Shown here: positions 11,801 to 22,943 of the stretch, one piece after another
Position numbering within the stretch: the first letter of the stretch is position 1
How the letters are laid out: each line of letters starts with the position of its first letter
Assembly (NCBI GenBank): GCA_001557505.1
Contig: LSAX01000002.1
Location: 3,658,001-3,722,000, forward strand
Reading direction: 5' to 3'
Length of the DNA stretch: 64,000 bases
Origin: Reticulascus tulasneorum
Lineage: Eukaryota > Ascomycota > Sordariomycetes > Glomerellales > Reticulascaceae
The notes under the pieces: model-generated
What the model was told of the DNA's origin: nothing
The model's database searches: none
The model's input: only the letters and a program-made list of their open reading frames with translations
Translations under genes and position numbers: made by a program

Positions 11801-13686
11801 TGACGACCAGGACCCAGACGGGTTCCAGACTGGATACCAAGAATGGGAACCCAAGATATGGCAAGCCCTCGGCGTTGACAATGTCGAAGGTCTCCCGGAA
11901 GAGCCTCCACCGATCACCAACGAGGACATTAAGCTGGCCTCAAATTACCTGCGAGGAACCATCGTGGAGGGACTGCAGGACAAGAGCACAGCGGCAATCT
12001 CTGCCGCCGATCAGCAGCTAACCAAGTTCCATGGTACATACATGCAGGATGACCGCGATATCAGAGAAGAGAGGAAGGCGCAAGGTCTCGAGCCAGCCTA
12101 TTCTTTCATGATTCGTTGCAGACTTCCCGGAGGCATCGCAACCCCCAAGCAATGGATCCAGATGGACGACATCAGCTCGGAGCTCGGAAACGAGACAATG
12201 AAGTTGACCACGCGGCAAACATTCCAGTTCCATGGCATCGTCAAGGGCAAGCTCAAGCCTGCCATGCAAGCAATCAACAGGGCGCTAATGACCACTATCG
12301 CGGCTTGCGGTGATGTCAACCGAAACGTCATGTGCAGTTCTCTTCCAAATCAGTCAAAGTATCACAAGGAGGTGTGGGGCGTCTCCAAGAAGATCAGTGA
12401 CCATCTCCTTCCGTCGACAACCGCCTACCACGAGATTTGGTTGACGGATGACGACAACAAGAAGACCCAGGTCGCTGGCGATGCTGTCCAGGACTTCGAG
12501 CCGCTCTACGGACCAACCTATCTTCCCCGCAAGTTCAAGATCACTATCGGCATTCCGCCTCACAATGACACCGATGTCTATGCCCACGACATCGGTCTGA
12601 TCGCCATCAAAGGAGCTGATGGACGCTTGGTTGGGTTCAATCTGCTTGCCGGCGGTGGTATGGGAGTCACGCACAATAACAAGAAGACTTATCCTCAAAT
12701 CGGCCGTATGCTCGGGTTCGTCAAGACTGACCAGGTTCACATCGCCTGCGAGAAGGTCATGTTGGTGCAACGAGACCATGGCGACCGCAAGAACCGAAAA
12801 CATGCTCGTCTCAAGTATACCATTGATGACATGGGAGTGGACGTCTTCCGAGGCAAGGTTGAGGAGCTCTGGGGCCAGTCATTCGAGAAGGAGCGGCCGT
12901 TCAAGTTCGAAAGCAACGTCGACACCTTTGGCTGGCAGCGAGACGAGACCGGCCTGAATCACTTCACTTTCTTCATCGAAAACGGGCGTATTGAGGATAC
13001 CACCGAGTTTCAGATGAAGACTGGGCTGCGCGAGATTGCCAAGGTGCACAAAGGCGAGTTCCGACTCACAGGTAACCAGCATTTGATACTCAGCAATGTT
13101 GCGGATCGGGACCTGGACAGCATGAAGCAACTACTGAAGAAGTACAAGCTGGACAATGTGCAGTTCTCCGGCTTGCGTCTTAGCTCCTCGGCTTGCGTGG
13201 CCTTCCCCACCTGCGGCCTGGCCAATGCAGAGAGTGAGCGTTACCTCCCAGTCCTCATCACGAAGCTTGAGAAGACCTTGGAAGAGAACGGATTACGACA
13301 AGATTCCATCGTCATGCGTATGACTGGCTGTCCCAACGGCTGTGCCAGACCTTGGTTGGCAGAGGTTGCTTTCGTCGGGAAAGCTCTCGGTGCCTACAAT
13401 ATGTACCTGGGAGGCGGTTACCACGGGCAGCGCCTAAACAAGCTTTTCCGGGCTAGCATCAAGGAGGATGAGATCTTGGATATCATGAAGCCTTTGCTGA
13501 AGAGGTACGCATTGGAGCGCGAAGACGGCGAGAAGTTTGGCGACTTTTGTCTGCGAGCGGGAGTGATCAAGGCAACGAGGGAGGGCCAGGACTTCCACGA
13601 CGATGTAAGTGCCATCCTCATTGAAAAATTGCGCAATGCGGAACTAACAGATCTAGGTTGCTGAGGATGAGTCGGATGAGGAGTAA
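8807..13686 (+). CDS. met5: Sulfite reductase (NADPH) beta subunit, siroheme hemoprotein
   Basis: Catalyses the six-electron reduction of sulfite to sulfide in cysteine and methionine synthesis, with an alpha flavoprotein not in this window. Four exons (8807-8849, 8991-9139, 9222-13604, 13657-13686) give 1534 residues; introns are 141, 82 and 52 nt. The N-terminal half resembles a pyruvate-ferredoxin-oxidoreductase-like module. A flavodoxin domain begins near residue 790 (LTILYASDNGNAMTVAKRLG). The sulfite/nitrite reductase hemoprotein domain fills the C-terminal third. The siroheme/4Fe-4S cysteines are intact: CVAFPTC near 1389 and CPNGC near 1433, in MTGCPNGCARPWLAEV. The length fits fungal Met5/Ecm17 (about 1450-1550). 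The last exon is only ten codons, encoding an acidic tail (VAEDESDEE). The PFOR-like to flavodoxin fusion is normal for fungi. Confidence 0.95.
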
Positions 13687-14160
13687 AGGGGGCTGACTGA
13701 TTCAACATATCAGAACATATGCTTGTATGCAGAAGGCAATGTATATGTACTCTAAATCTTGCCCCTCTTAGCATTTGTTTGGGCTGGGCGTTGCCATGGA
13801 TTATATTGTGGATTGGATGCATTGAAGGGAAGTTGTTCGCTATCTTACTCGTCGCAAAAAGTCTACTTTTGAGCACCCATTTCTGGTTCGAAACGCATGC
13901 TACCCGTGCTTGTTGCCGCGGTAAGCTGGAAGTTTTTATACGGAGAAAACACAAAAGAGATATCCAAATCCCAGACTGTAATTACCTAGCTTTTCAGAAA
14001 AGATGTTATCTCCATTGGATCTTTGAGTGTCTGTCTAATCTGCGCTTTTAAAGTGAAGTACCCAGCGCGTATGCCAATATCATCCCTGACTTGCAGTCTA
14101 AATTCAAATCTCGCTCTCAACCCTCCAGACGAAAGCCGACATGTCTTTCTCCCAAGAGTC
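13687..14160. other. Intergenic, no gene seen
   Basis: 474 bases between met5 and the next frame. It probably holds the met5 3' UTR and a short promoter. Confidence 0.5.
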
Positions 14161-14781
14161 ATGTCTACGCCACACGAGCCCAAGCGAACTCTCAAGCAGC
14201 GGAGGGAACTCCCCAATCTCCCCAATCGGTTCCGCAACTGGGGCCTCTTCGCCCTCCCCCGAGAGGCTGCGAGCCCCATCACCAAGCATCCCGACGAATT
14301 AGAACCCGCAACCACGAAGTCAAACCCCTTCATCCGCGCAGCCAAGCTCCCCCTCCGACCATTCATCTCCCTACGCCGCACATGCCGCGATTTCCGCCAC
14401 TGGCGCAAGGAGGTACGGCACGGGGCCGACGGCGTGTGGCGCTGGGAGCTGGGCCTGCTGGATGCGAGTGCGGAACCGAGAAGATGGAGGGGCAAGTACG
14501 TCCTGGAGGTCAGCGACTGGTATGGGATGGATCTGCATGCGGTCATGGAGCGGCGGAACGTGCAGTGGATATGGGAGAGCGCGCCGCTGCCGCCTGCGGT
14601 GAAGGTCTGGGAGGAGAACTACAAGGGGACGGATCTGCCGGCTGTTAAGCGGGCGGAGAGGCCGTTGTGGCAGCGCTGCGTTGAGGGGAGTGAGGATGCA
14701 GTTACAGCGAGGGTTGGTAGCTGTTCCGTGGATGTGAAGCTGGCTATCCCTTCTTCTCTCTGGCTAGATACCGGAACATGA
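14161..14781 (+). CDS. Orphan Trp/Arg-rich protein, function unknown
   Basis: Single-exon frame of 206 codons from the ATG at 14161; the frame is open further upstream to 14023, but that part has poor codon choice. I do not recognise a family. Support for coding comes from codon use: third positions are mostly C or G (for example CGG TTC CGC AAC TGG GGC CTC TTC GCC CTC CCC), as in the confirmed neighbours, and this holds in this frame rather than in the overlapping 185-codon frame (14091-14648). The protein is basic at first (KRTLKQRRELPNLPNRFRNW), then has a Trp-rich middle (VWRWELGLLD, SDWYGMDLHAVMERRNVQWIW). No signal peptide or membrane helix is evident. Introns cannot be excluded. Confidence 0.6.
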   Translation: MSTPHEPKRTLKQRRELPNLPNRFRNWGLFALPREAASPITKHPDELEPATTKSNPFIRAAKLPLRPFISLRRTCRDFRHWRKEVRHGADGVWRWELGLLDASAEPRRWRGKYVLEVSDWYGMDLHAVMERRNVQWIWESAPLPPAVKVWEENYKGTDLPAVKRAERPLWQRCVEGSEDAVTARVGSCSVDVKLAIPSSLWLDTGT

Positions 14782-15309
14782 ATCTCCGGTACAGGATGCG
14801 CACTAGGTTGTAACGTATGTGACCAAGTAGACAAACTAACCTAAACAGCTGGGACACACGCATACTCGCCAACAACATTCAGTCATGGTAGAAGACCATC
14901 CAGAATGCAAATAAACCGTCCACATGCAACAGGCCGCCCATGTCCGGTGCCGTGTGCCGGACGTTCCAGTTTCGTTCCTATATCGGCCTCAATTACACCC
15001 AGCGGAAATCAGGCATCCGTGTCCGACCGCTCACTTGCCACCCAGCAGCGTCGAGCTGCCGAAGCATAAACCATCTTTGCGACCTGAAATCACATCCTAG
15101 AAGCTTCGTATCTTTACGTAGTTCGAGTTGTTTATAGCCCGCGCCTTGCGATGCAGATCTGAAATACAGGCAGTAGATGAACGTACCAAATTCGATTACA
15201 CCTGGCACTTACAACCCGAGTCATCTCTCGGGCGAACATTATTCTCTTACCAAATACTAAACAACATATCTCCCAGAACGCATCTTCATAATTCAACCAG
15301 TTCCCAGAT
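14782..15309. other. Intergenic, no gene seen
   Basis: 528 bases with only short, overlapping frames. It is the likely promoter of the methyltransferase. Confidence 0.5.
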
Positions 15310-16125
15310 ATGTCCAACGAGCCGAAATCCTACATCCATGGCCACAGCCTCACGGTCTTGAAAGCGCATGCCCGCCGGACCGCCGCCCGTGACGCTGCCT
15401 ACCTCCTCCCACATGTCCAGCCCAACTTCCGCATCCTCGATGTCGGCTGCGGCCCGGGAACCATCTCCGCAGACTTCGCAGTCCTCGTCCCAGCCGGCAA
15501 GGTAACCTGCCTTGAAGTCAGCTCGACTGCTCTCGCCGCCGCACACAGCACCATGGCAGAGCGCTCTCTCACCAACGTGGATTTCATAGCCGGCGACGCA
15601 ACCGCGCTGCCTTTTGATGACGGCGTGTTCGACGTAGTCCACGCACACATGGTCCTGGTTCATATCCCCGATCCCGTGGCCGCCGTGCGCGAGATGCGAA
15701 GAGTCCTGAAGCCGGGCGGCATCCTCGCCAGCAAAGACATGATCATGGCGACGTGCACTTGGTACCCGGCCCTCCCTGGCCTGGACGGGTGGCGGAGAGC
15801 CATCACGTGGGCGATTACCGACACGGGAGCGGACCCGGAGTTCGGCAGGCGCTTGAAGAGCGTGGCGCTGGAGGCTGGGTTTGCGAGCGAGCAGCTGCAG
15901 TTCGCCATGTCAAGCTGGTGTTTCCATTCCCGGGAGGACGTGGACTTCTGGGCCGGGAGCGTTGCTGCTAGGTTGGAGGGCGGGCAGTTGGTGGATAAGG
16001 TGGTGAGCGCAGGATTCATGACGAGGGAGGAGCTGGAGGAGACAGGCCGGGCGTGTAAGGAGTGGGTCGAGAGAGAGGATGCGTTGTTTGCAGTAATGAA
16101 CGGAGAAATACTATGCTGGAGGTAG
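15310..16125 (+). CDS. SAM-dependent methyltransferase (UbiE/COQ5-like fold)
   Basis: Class I methyltransferase of 271 residues in one exon. Motif I (ILDVGCGPGTISADF, near 41-55) binds S-adenosylmethionine. A later acidic segment (VTCLEVSSTALAAAHSTM) fits the ribose-binding strand, and FIAGDATALPFDDGVFDVVHAHMVLVHIPDPVAAVREMRRVLKPGG is the typical motif II-III block of the Methyltransf_11/25 families. The C-terminal 120 residues, with several Trp, would cover the acceptor site. The substrate cannot be read from the sequence; no biosynthetic cluster surrounds it. Convergent with the chitin synthase gene, 375 bp apart. Confidence 0.85.
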   Translation: MSNEPKSYIHGHSLTVLKAHARRTAARDAAYLLPHVQPNFRILDVGCGPGTISADFAVLVPAGKVTCLEVSSTALAAAHSTMAERSLTNVDFIAGDATALPFDDGVFDVVHAHMVLVHIPDPVAAVREMRRVLKPGGILASKDMIMATCTWYPALPGLDGWRRAITWAITDTGADPEFGRRLKSVALEAGFASEQLQFAMSSWCFHSREDVDFWAGSVAARLEGGQLVDKVVSAGFMTREELEETGRACKEWVEREDALFAVMNGEILCWR

Positions 16126-16500
16126 CCAACCGAGTCTTAGATAGGTTTGGCTGCGAAACTTCAACAGCATGCCTTACATATGTTTGCTTCGGGCGAAGCA
16201 AGAATACAGACCAAAAATGCACGTCTTTTAAAGGGGTATAACGTCAATTCTACTCATCTTAAAATCAATAGCCCAGTAATACCATTTCTTTCCCCATTGC
16301 CAAAACCAAATCACAACCAAGATGCGAGAACCCATCCAGGCGCATGCATCATTCCCTCATCTAGTTACACACATGGTTCTCGTACAAGATGTCTTGACAC
16401 CATTACAACCATTTTCAGCAAGAAACCAAAAAGAACCATATGCTACCCTTATAACTTTTTCGCCAGTTTCGCAAAAACGCCAGCTGGGCTGCCCTTCCCT
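16126..16500. other. Convergent 3' regions
   Basis: 375 bases between two converging genes. It is AT-richer than the coding regions on both sides and presumably holds both 3' UTRs and polyadenylation signals. No gene is seen. Confidence 0.6.
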
Positions 16501-19500
16501 TTAACGAGAAACGCTGGTCCCGATACTGCTCATCTTCTCACTGACCTTGCTCCCGAAGCCGCCCATCCACTCAGGCACCTTTAGACTCATCCTCATCCTT
16601 CCCTCGATGATGATATTAACCACGTTGATGACCGCAAATGTCGTGCTACCTACGGCTCTGAACAACGCCAAGCCGGCCACCGACCAGAGGATGAAGCCAA
16701 GGTAGTAGTTCTCGCCAATACCGGTCTTGGAGTATGCTTCTGACACGGCCATGGCGAGGATCCCGTTGGCAATCATCCAGCTCACCACCATGTACGTTCG
16801 CACGCTCTTGTAGTAATCCTCTTGCATCTGTGACTCGGAAACTGGGGGAGATGGGACCTCCACTCGATCCCTGAGATTCCGGAGCGCTTCGTCGTAGCCG
16901 GAGTCAATATCCAGCTGCTCGGATGGCATTTCCAATTCGACAGTGCTGCCCTTTCCGATGGCGCCGCCAAGATCCGTCTTCATGACATTGTCTCCCTTCG
17001 TTCCCCAGGTCACATCATGGGTGTTGCAAAACGCGTAGACTTGCAACGTGCAGATGTAACTGGGCAGGAGCATGAAGTACTGCGCCGAGCTGGTGAACAT
17101 GTGCCAGGGCTCGAGGTACAGGAAGGACATGAAGAAGAAGAGACCGACTGTCGAAGCAGCAGAGACGATGAGGTTGGTGAAGACATTGCTGCCTATCTTG
17201 ATCTCCTGATTGTCTTTGAGCTTGAACTGCCGCACAACGATGAAGATACACGCGAACGTGTTGTATATCATGATGATGCCGTAGATGATCATGCTCGTGA
17301 GATACAGCTTTCTCGCGCCCTGCGGCCGATTACCTAGAGATAAGATAAACTGCGTCGCGATGAGCAGCACACAAGTGTAGCGAAGAACAGTGAAGATGTA
17401 TAGTCCGATGCTGTGGCCGAATGGATCAACCAAAGGGTCGGCAAGACCACCAGCCACGAAGTAGAAAGTCAGGTAGAAATTGGCGAGCGAGAAGTAGGTG
17501 AACATCAGCTGCAAAAACTGATACAGGAACTCGATATGGAGGAGCACTTTGCGTGCAACCGTGTGGTCGGTATACCAGATCTGTTTGAAATGAACCAAGG
17601 AGTAGACTGCTGCGAAGAAGGCACCATTGAGCCAGCGTCTTCGTTGGGAGATGAATTCTGGGACGGTATCTAGTAAAGTATCATGTTAGTTGAGGAGCGT
17701 GCACGCATGACCTGAAAGTCTTACCTGGCACATCAGTTTCACCAGTGCAACCCTTCACATACTTCAACACCCATCTCTCGCCCTTCTTGGCAACCAACTC
17801 CCAGCAGAGAATACGATCTTCGGCAAGGTACATATTGGCAGTGAAGACATCGGCATGTTGACCATGAAGCGTCTCACCCTTGAAGTACTGGCTGAGAGGT
17901 CCATGTCCATTCTCGTCGTTTTGAAGAGCGTGATATCGGTATGCGCTGAGAGCTCCTGGCAACACTGTAATGTAGCCAAAGACCGATTCGAGAGGCTTGT
18001 CAAGGATATTGGACATCTTGTACTCGAAGTTTTGAGAGGCGACCAGCGGGTTCAAGAGGTTTGCGCCAAACTTCCCCTTCATGGCTTTAATCTCACCACA
18101 GGCTCCGGCGACGTTCGAATCAGTGTCGAAGGCTTTCCAAAGATGGTATAGAGAATTGCCTCCCGGCCGTGTACCGACGTCGAGCAGGATGCAAACGTTG
18201 GGGTTGAGAGCTTTGCCGAAGGCGTTGAAGAACCATCGATGAGAGTTCAGTTTCCGCTGATTCTTCTCTTTCAAGCAGAAGATCATCTGGCAAGGAACGA
18301 TGCCCTTCTCCGCACCCTTGAACTTCAACTCTGCGTCAAGTGAGACCTGAGTTGTGTATTCATATACGTGAGCTTGTACCGCCTTCTGATTGACGTAGTT
18401 CTTCGCAATGCCATGCTGGTAGACGCCCATAGCGGCTAGCGCATCGAGAGTTCGAGGATGAATCTTCTCTCGTCCGTCGGAAACGATACATACGACAATC
18501 TTTTGCCAGCCCGTTTCGCCCCAGGTTCGAGACCGTGATCGCGAGCAGAAGTGAGAGATGTTTTTCATGACGGCATGCATGGTCCGCGTAAAATCGATCT
18601 CGTTCTCGTTGTACATGGTGACGCAGATGAAGAGCTCCGTTTCTCTGGCAGTCCTGCCAATATTCTGCCTCAACTTGTAGCCCCGATCAACAAAGTCATC
18701 AGGGTCGCAGGTGACGGCGGTGTATCGCATGTGAGTGAATTCAACCTCGTCTCGCCGAGGCAGGAAACTGTACAGAATTGTGGGGATCTTGCACTCCAGC
18801 ACGAGTTCACCGTTGATGAGCTGCACCTCCTTCTTGGCTGTTTGAGGAGGCCGAACGCCTCTGCGCTTTTGCGCACCTTCCGGAGCTGGTCCATAGTACT
18901 TACCTTCGTCATCCCAATCGGCTTCCTCGTTTAGAGTTACTTGGGACTGTGAAGCATATGATTCTCTCAGGTGCTGGCCTTCGCTGAGATCTGACTCGGG
19001 ACCGAATACATCGTCGTTGCCATCCAAGGGGATGGAGACTGTCGCATCATCTCCAAATACCGTCGATGTTCGATCCGACTTCGAGAAGAGTGGTGCTGGA
19101 GGCAGCGGTCGCCTGGGACTACCACCGTATCTAGATGAAGGCGTTCCCGGCCGTGGGCTGCCATGGAGATCTGCAGGCTCATACACCACCGAGGGTGGTG
19201 GCCGGCCGAATTCTGAGGACATTCGCGAAGGCGTCCAAGGTCGTGTCGGAGAGCCGCTGTCCCGACCCTGGAAAGGAATGTAGCTAGAGTCAGGCGGGGC
19301 GAGAACGGGAGGGTCCATGACGGAGGACTGTCGGGAGTGGGAGGAGATCACGGATGGTTGGTAGGATCGGCGAGTCGGCCGGGTACTATAAGTTTCTTCT
19401 GGTGAGCTTGTGTAATCTTGAGAGCGTGGGATCTTTGAAATGGGAGTGTTGGGACAACTGGAAGCCTTCTGCAGATCACTTTTCCGCGGAGAGGGCCCCT

Positions 19501-19996
19501 CAGGAATGGTAGGCAGGCTCTCTCTGAGCTCTGCGTCCTTGATATGTGCTGGCTTTGATCTCTTCTGTAACTTGACAGTCGAGGCTCTGACCGGCTTTCT
19601 CGCTGGTGAAGCTGGCAACGCATTGAGTGCAGCAGCTTGAGGAGAAACACCTGCTAGCGCTTGAGAAGCAATAGGAATCGGAAGCGCATTCGCTTCCTCC
19701 TGCTGCTTCAGCGCGTTGAGATGCTCCGGAGTCGACACTCTCGGACTCGTCTTGCTGACTGCCAATGGCGGCGGATACAAGTCTGCTGCCAGTCTTCTCT
19801 GATGCTTTGGGGTTGGGGGATTCTTGCTGCTGCTGCTGGGTACATACGGTCGGCTGTCTAGCGGGTCCTCCATCGAAGTCAACAATCTCACGGCTGCGCC
19901 GCTGTTTCCCTGGCCGGTAGGAGTTGAGTCCTGCTCGTCGTCGTAGGAGGGGAGACTGTAGTCCGGAGGATGGGATGGGGTGCTTGACCGATCCAT
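16501..19996 (-). CDS. Chitin synthase, division 1 (class I/II)
   Basis: Plasma-membrane glycosyltransferase that polymerises UDP-GlcNAc into chitin. Two exons, 19996-17725 and 17669-16501, with a 55-nt intron (17670-17724, GTAAGA...CTAG), give 1146 residues. The first ~380 residues are Pro/Ser-rich and disordered. The catalytic core follows ([36 protein letters not shown] at 726-728, QRRRW at 766-770, split from the core by the intron just upstream). About seven transmembrane helices make up the C-terminal third. The NISHFCSR...TWGETGWQK block marks division 1 enzymes. The long N-terminus suggests class II (class I enzymes are usually nearer 900 residues), but I cannot settle the class by eye. 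Confidence 0.93.
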
Positions 19997-20632
19997 CTTA
20001 TGTTGTTGTGGACGGACGGCGCTCTGAGGAATGTGAATGACTGTCCTTGAGACAAGTGAGTTTTATGCGACGGGCTTGCGCCGCAATGACAATGCTGTAG
20101 ATATCGAATCGATGCTCGATCAATGAACGAAGAAAGCAACCAGCTAATGCTTTGTGTGCTTGTTCGATTGGATTGAAGGCTGCAACAGAGCTGCAGACGG
20201 GCTGGTGGGATTATTTACTTCAGAGGGTGTGCCCTAGCAAGCTCTAGGCGGCGGAGCAATCGGTTGGGGGCAGCTTCGAGGGGTCAACAAAGCTATCGGG
20301 CTGACGCCTTGGTTGACCGAGCAACCGGGGAATTTGTGTGCAGGTGGGGAATACGAAAGCGGGATGATGCCGTGCGGAAACCGACAGCGAGGTTTAGGGG
20401 CCGCTACAGCGTCTGTGCAGCAACCGTCATCTGTAAAGCCATTATAATACATCTTATGGAAACATGGGTGCTGAAAGTTTCCAAATGCCCGGTAATTATT
20501 AAGTGTGAATTGACTATGACGGGCTAGAAGTATAGCTGCTGCTTGATCTATACCCAATCGGGCACATCCTCTATCTTTTGATGTCCCCAGGATGAATGCA
20601 CGTCTACATGCGGGAGGCATTCTCTTATACCA
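19997..20632. other. Intergenic, chitin synthase promoter
   Basis: 636 bases that include the chitin synthase 5' region and the ABC gene 3' UTR. Minus-strand short frames are not credible. Confidence 0.5.
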
Positions 20633-22612
20633 TCACATCCCCCAAATCCCCCTCCATCTCTTCTCATCAACCCTCAGCGGGCCATCAAACTTCCCAAATC
20701 TTGCCGGAAGGCCTTCATTCGCCTCGGGCAGACAGATCCATTCCCTCACGCAATCAGGCACTTCTTCTTTGACATGGCTGATACAGATCAAGGCCTGGCT
20801 GTCTGTCAAACCACGCACTTGCACCGTACCGGCCTTCGCAGCCTCGCTATCCACGATGCTGTGGGCGGAATAAGTCTTCTCCTCCCCGCGTGCGAGGAAG
20901 AGCATGCACTTGTCGCGGACCGCATCATCCATGCCACTGAACGCCTCATCCAGGACCACGATGTCGGGGCTCTTGATAATGGCGCGCAGAAGCAGCGCTA
21001 TTCGCTGGGCGCTGAATGAGAGGCGGCCGAAGAGGTGATCATCTGCCCAGGAGAGATCGTCTACACTGTCGGCCACAGAAGGATGCGGTAGGTTCTGAAA
21101 CTCTGGATTGAGTTCCGGTGTGAACCATCGCAAAGTCGCTTCCACTTTTGCATTTGCGTCCTTGTCCAACTTTGCTATGCCTTTGAATGTATCAGCCCAG
21201 GCATTCTCAAGCACCTGCCGAACAGTCAGGCTGCGAGGCATGTGTTGGTGAACCTCCGGGCTGGAGTGACCAATCCGGGATTGAATATCCCAGAACGTCA
21301 GCGGCCGCATCCCCGAGCCGGGCTCAGGTAGTCTACTTCTACCGAACAGCTTGATGGGCAGAGAATATGTTTGCGGATGGTCTGAGCAGAGGAGAGACAC
21401 GATGGTCGTCTTGCCGGAGCCATTGGGTCCGAAGACGCCCCATCTCTCACCCCTTCGTACCGTCCAAATCAGACCCTTCTTGGGACCAAATTCGGTGTCT
21501 TGGGACCAGTTTCCCAATGCGACCTTGCTCCCATATCTAACCTGGCATCCGTCCATCTCCACCAAGGCTTCGCCTGTCGGTATGGCGGCATTTGAATCCT
21601 GGATAGCTGCTGCTGCATCAGCCGCGAGATTTTCCTTATCCTCAGCCTGTGCCAGCCCATCGCCTTCGATGCCAGTTGCAGTCAGCTTCCTCCCCATCTC
21701 TGCTAGCGCATTGACCGGAAGCCTCTCATCTTCTAGCAGCCCGCCACTCCAGACACCCCTGACGTACTTCCTCAAACCCTCCAGCACGACATCTTTTGGG
21801 CCCATGGAGCCAACTTGACAGTCATTCCGTAAGTACACCAGGTGTGTGATCCAGTCTGGCAGCGGATCTTGGGGTCGCGCAGTGAGAACAAGACGCGGGC
21901 TTGCTCTTTCAGCCAACGACTGAAGTAGGGGGCTTAAAGATGTAACGGTGGGAGGATCGAGTCCCATAAACGGCTCGTCGAGCAATAAGACCTCAGGAGT
22001 GGTGAGCAGTGCTCGGGCAATCCTAGCCCTCCTTCCCTGTCCATTGCTGAGAAACGCAACGGGCAGATCCAGAAGTTGTTCAAGCCTCAGGTCCACCACC
22101 ACTCGCTCAAGGAGCTTCGGTGATATGCCGTCCTCTTGCCCCGGCTGCTGCTCCAGCGGATTCAACTCTGTATTCCCAAGCAAGAAGTTCCGCAGTGAGA
22201 AATCCGTATTCTCTCTCCGCGACTCATACCTCGCAGACAGGTATGCACTCGTGGTGCCGCCCCCTAAGCCGCTGCCCGTCTGCTCTCCATCGAAGCCCAC
22301 GTATTGAATCGCCCTGTTCGCATTCCGCAACCTGTGCGGCACGTCCTCCGTCGACAGGAACGGGAAGGACCTTGCCGTCGGCGGTATGCAGAGGTGCTGA
22401 CCCCTTAATATTTGCAGCAACGTCGTCTTTCCCGAAAGCGAAGGGCCGACGATGCACCAATGGTGGGGGGATGCAGCGAACGAGGGCAGCTCGAAGCTCA
22501 GGTTGCTGAACAGCGGCGGGTTGGGGTGCGTTGAATGCGCATTGGGGTGGTGGCGGTAGAATGTGCCATTGGCGATTTGCACTACGGGAGCACGAGTGGT
22601 GAGCGGGCGCAT
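20633..22612 (-). CDS. Soluble twin-ABC ATPase, ModF/PhrA-like
   Basis: Single-exon protein of 659 residues with two ABC nucleotide-binding domains and no membrane helices, so not a transporter by itself. Domain 1: Walker A GPSLSGKT (56-63), signature LSNGQ (188-192), Walker B VLLLDEP (208-214). Domain 2: Walker A GPNGSGKT (395-402), a degenerate signature LSFSAQ (531-536), Walker B IVVLDEA (551-557). A His-switch-like LICISHVKEE follows near the end. The order and spacing match bacterial ModF (photorepair protein PhrA) and its fungal relatives, whose role is poorly defined. The degenerate second signature suggests asymmetric ATPase sites. Its start codon faces that of ump1 331 bp away. Confidence 0.85.
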   Translation of the reverse strand: MRPLTTRAPVVQIANGTFYRHHPNAHSTHPNPPLFSNLSFELPSFAASPHHWCIVGPSLSGKTTLLQILRGQHLCIPPTARSFPFLSTEDVPHRLRNANRAIQYVGFDGEQTGSGLGGGTTSAYLSARYESRRENTDFSLRNFLLGNTELNPLEQQPGQEDGISPKLLERVVVDLRLEQLLDLPVAFLSNGQGRRARIARALLTTPEVLLLDEPFMGLDPPTVTSLSPLLQSLAERASPRLVLTARPQDPLPDWITHLVYLRNDCQVGSMGPKDVVLEGLRKYVRGVWSGGLLEDERLPVNALAEMGRKLTATGIEGDGLAQAEDKENLAADAAAAIQDSNAAIPTGEALVEMDGCQVRYGSKVALGNWSQDTEFGPKKGLIWTVRRGERWGVFGPNGSGKTTIVSLLCSDHPQTYSLPIKLFGRSRLPEPGSGMRPLTFWDIQSRIGHSSPEVHQHMPRSLTVRQVLENAWADTFKGIAKLDKDANAKVEATLRWFTPELNPEFQNLPHPSVADSVDDLSWADDHLFGRLSFSAQRIALLLRAIIKSPDIVVLDEAFSGMDDAVRDKCMLFLARGEEKTYSAHSIVDSEAAKAGTVQVRGLTDSQALICISHVKEEVPDCVREWICLPEANEGLPARFGKFDGPLRVDEKRWRGIWGM

Positions 22613-22943
22613 GATGCCAATTGAGGAACCATTCTGTCCTCGAAAAAGCTCCCGTCCGCCGTCCGGAATTTGAAGCTGCAGTGACTTTTCTTCTTAATGG
22701 GGGTGGAAAGCTTTCGGAAGCCGAGCTCGGGGGAGGACTGGCTGCCCCACACCTGACGCATCAGCGCCATGCCGCAGAAATGCAGGGTCGTAGCCGCGCC
22801 TGCATTTTGGGAGCCTGAGGTCACGTGCTGCTGCTGAGACCGCCTGGAAGCTCCAGGCATTTCCTGTCGCGCAAGCTTCCAGCCCCGGCAGCTTTCAACA
22901 TCACCAAAACCATCAAGCAGCAGAACTCCCACAAACCGCCAAG
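22613..22943. promoter_or_regulatory. Divergent promoter, ABC ATPase / ump1
   Basis: 331-bp spacer between two opposed start codons. A GGTGGAAAG at 22704-22712 is near to, but not identical with, the proteasome control element GGTGGCAAA of yeast, so I do not claim it. Confidence 0.4.

Noticed and set aside
14091..14648. 185-codon alternative frame over the orphan gene
   Set aside because: Codon third positions and amino-acid composition favour the other frame (14161-14781).
22704..22712. Proteasome-associated control element upstream of ump1
   Set aside because: GGTGGAAAG differs from GGTGGCAAA in the key C; one near-match is weak evidence.
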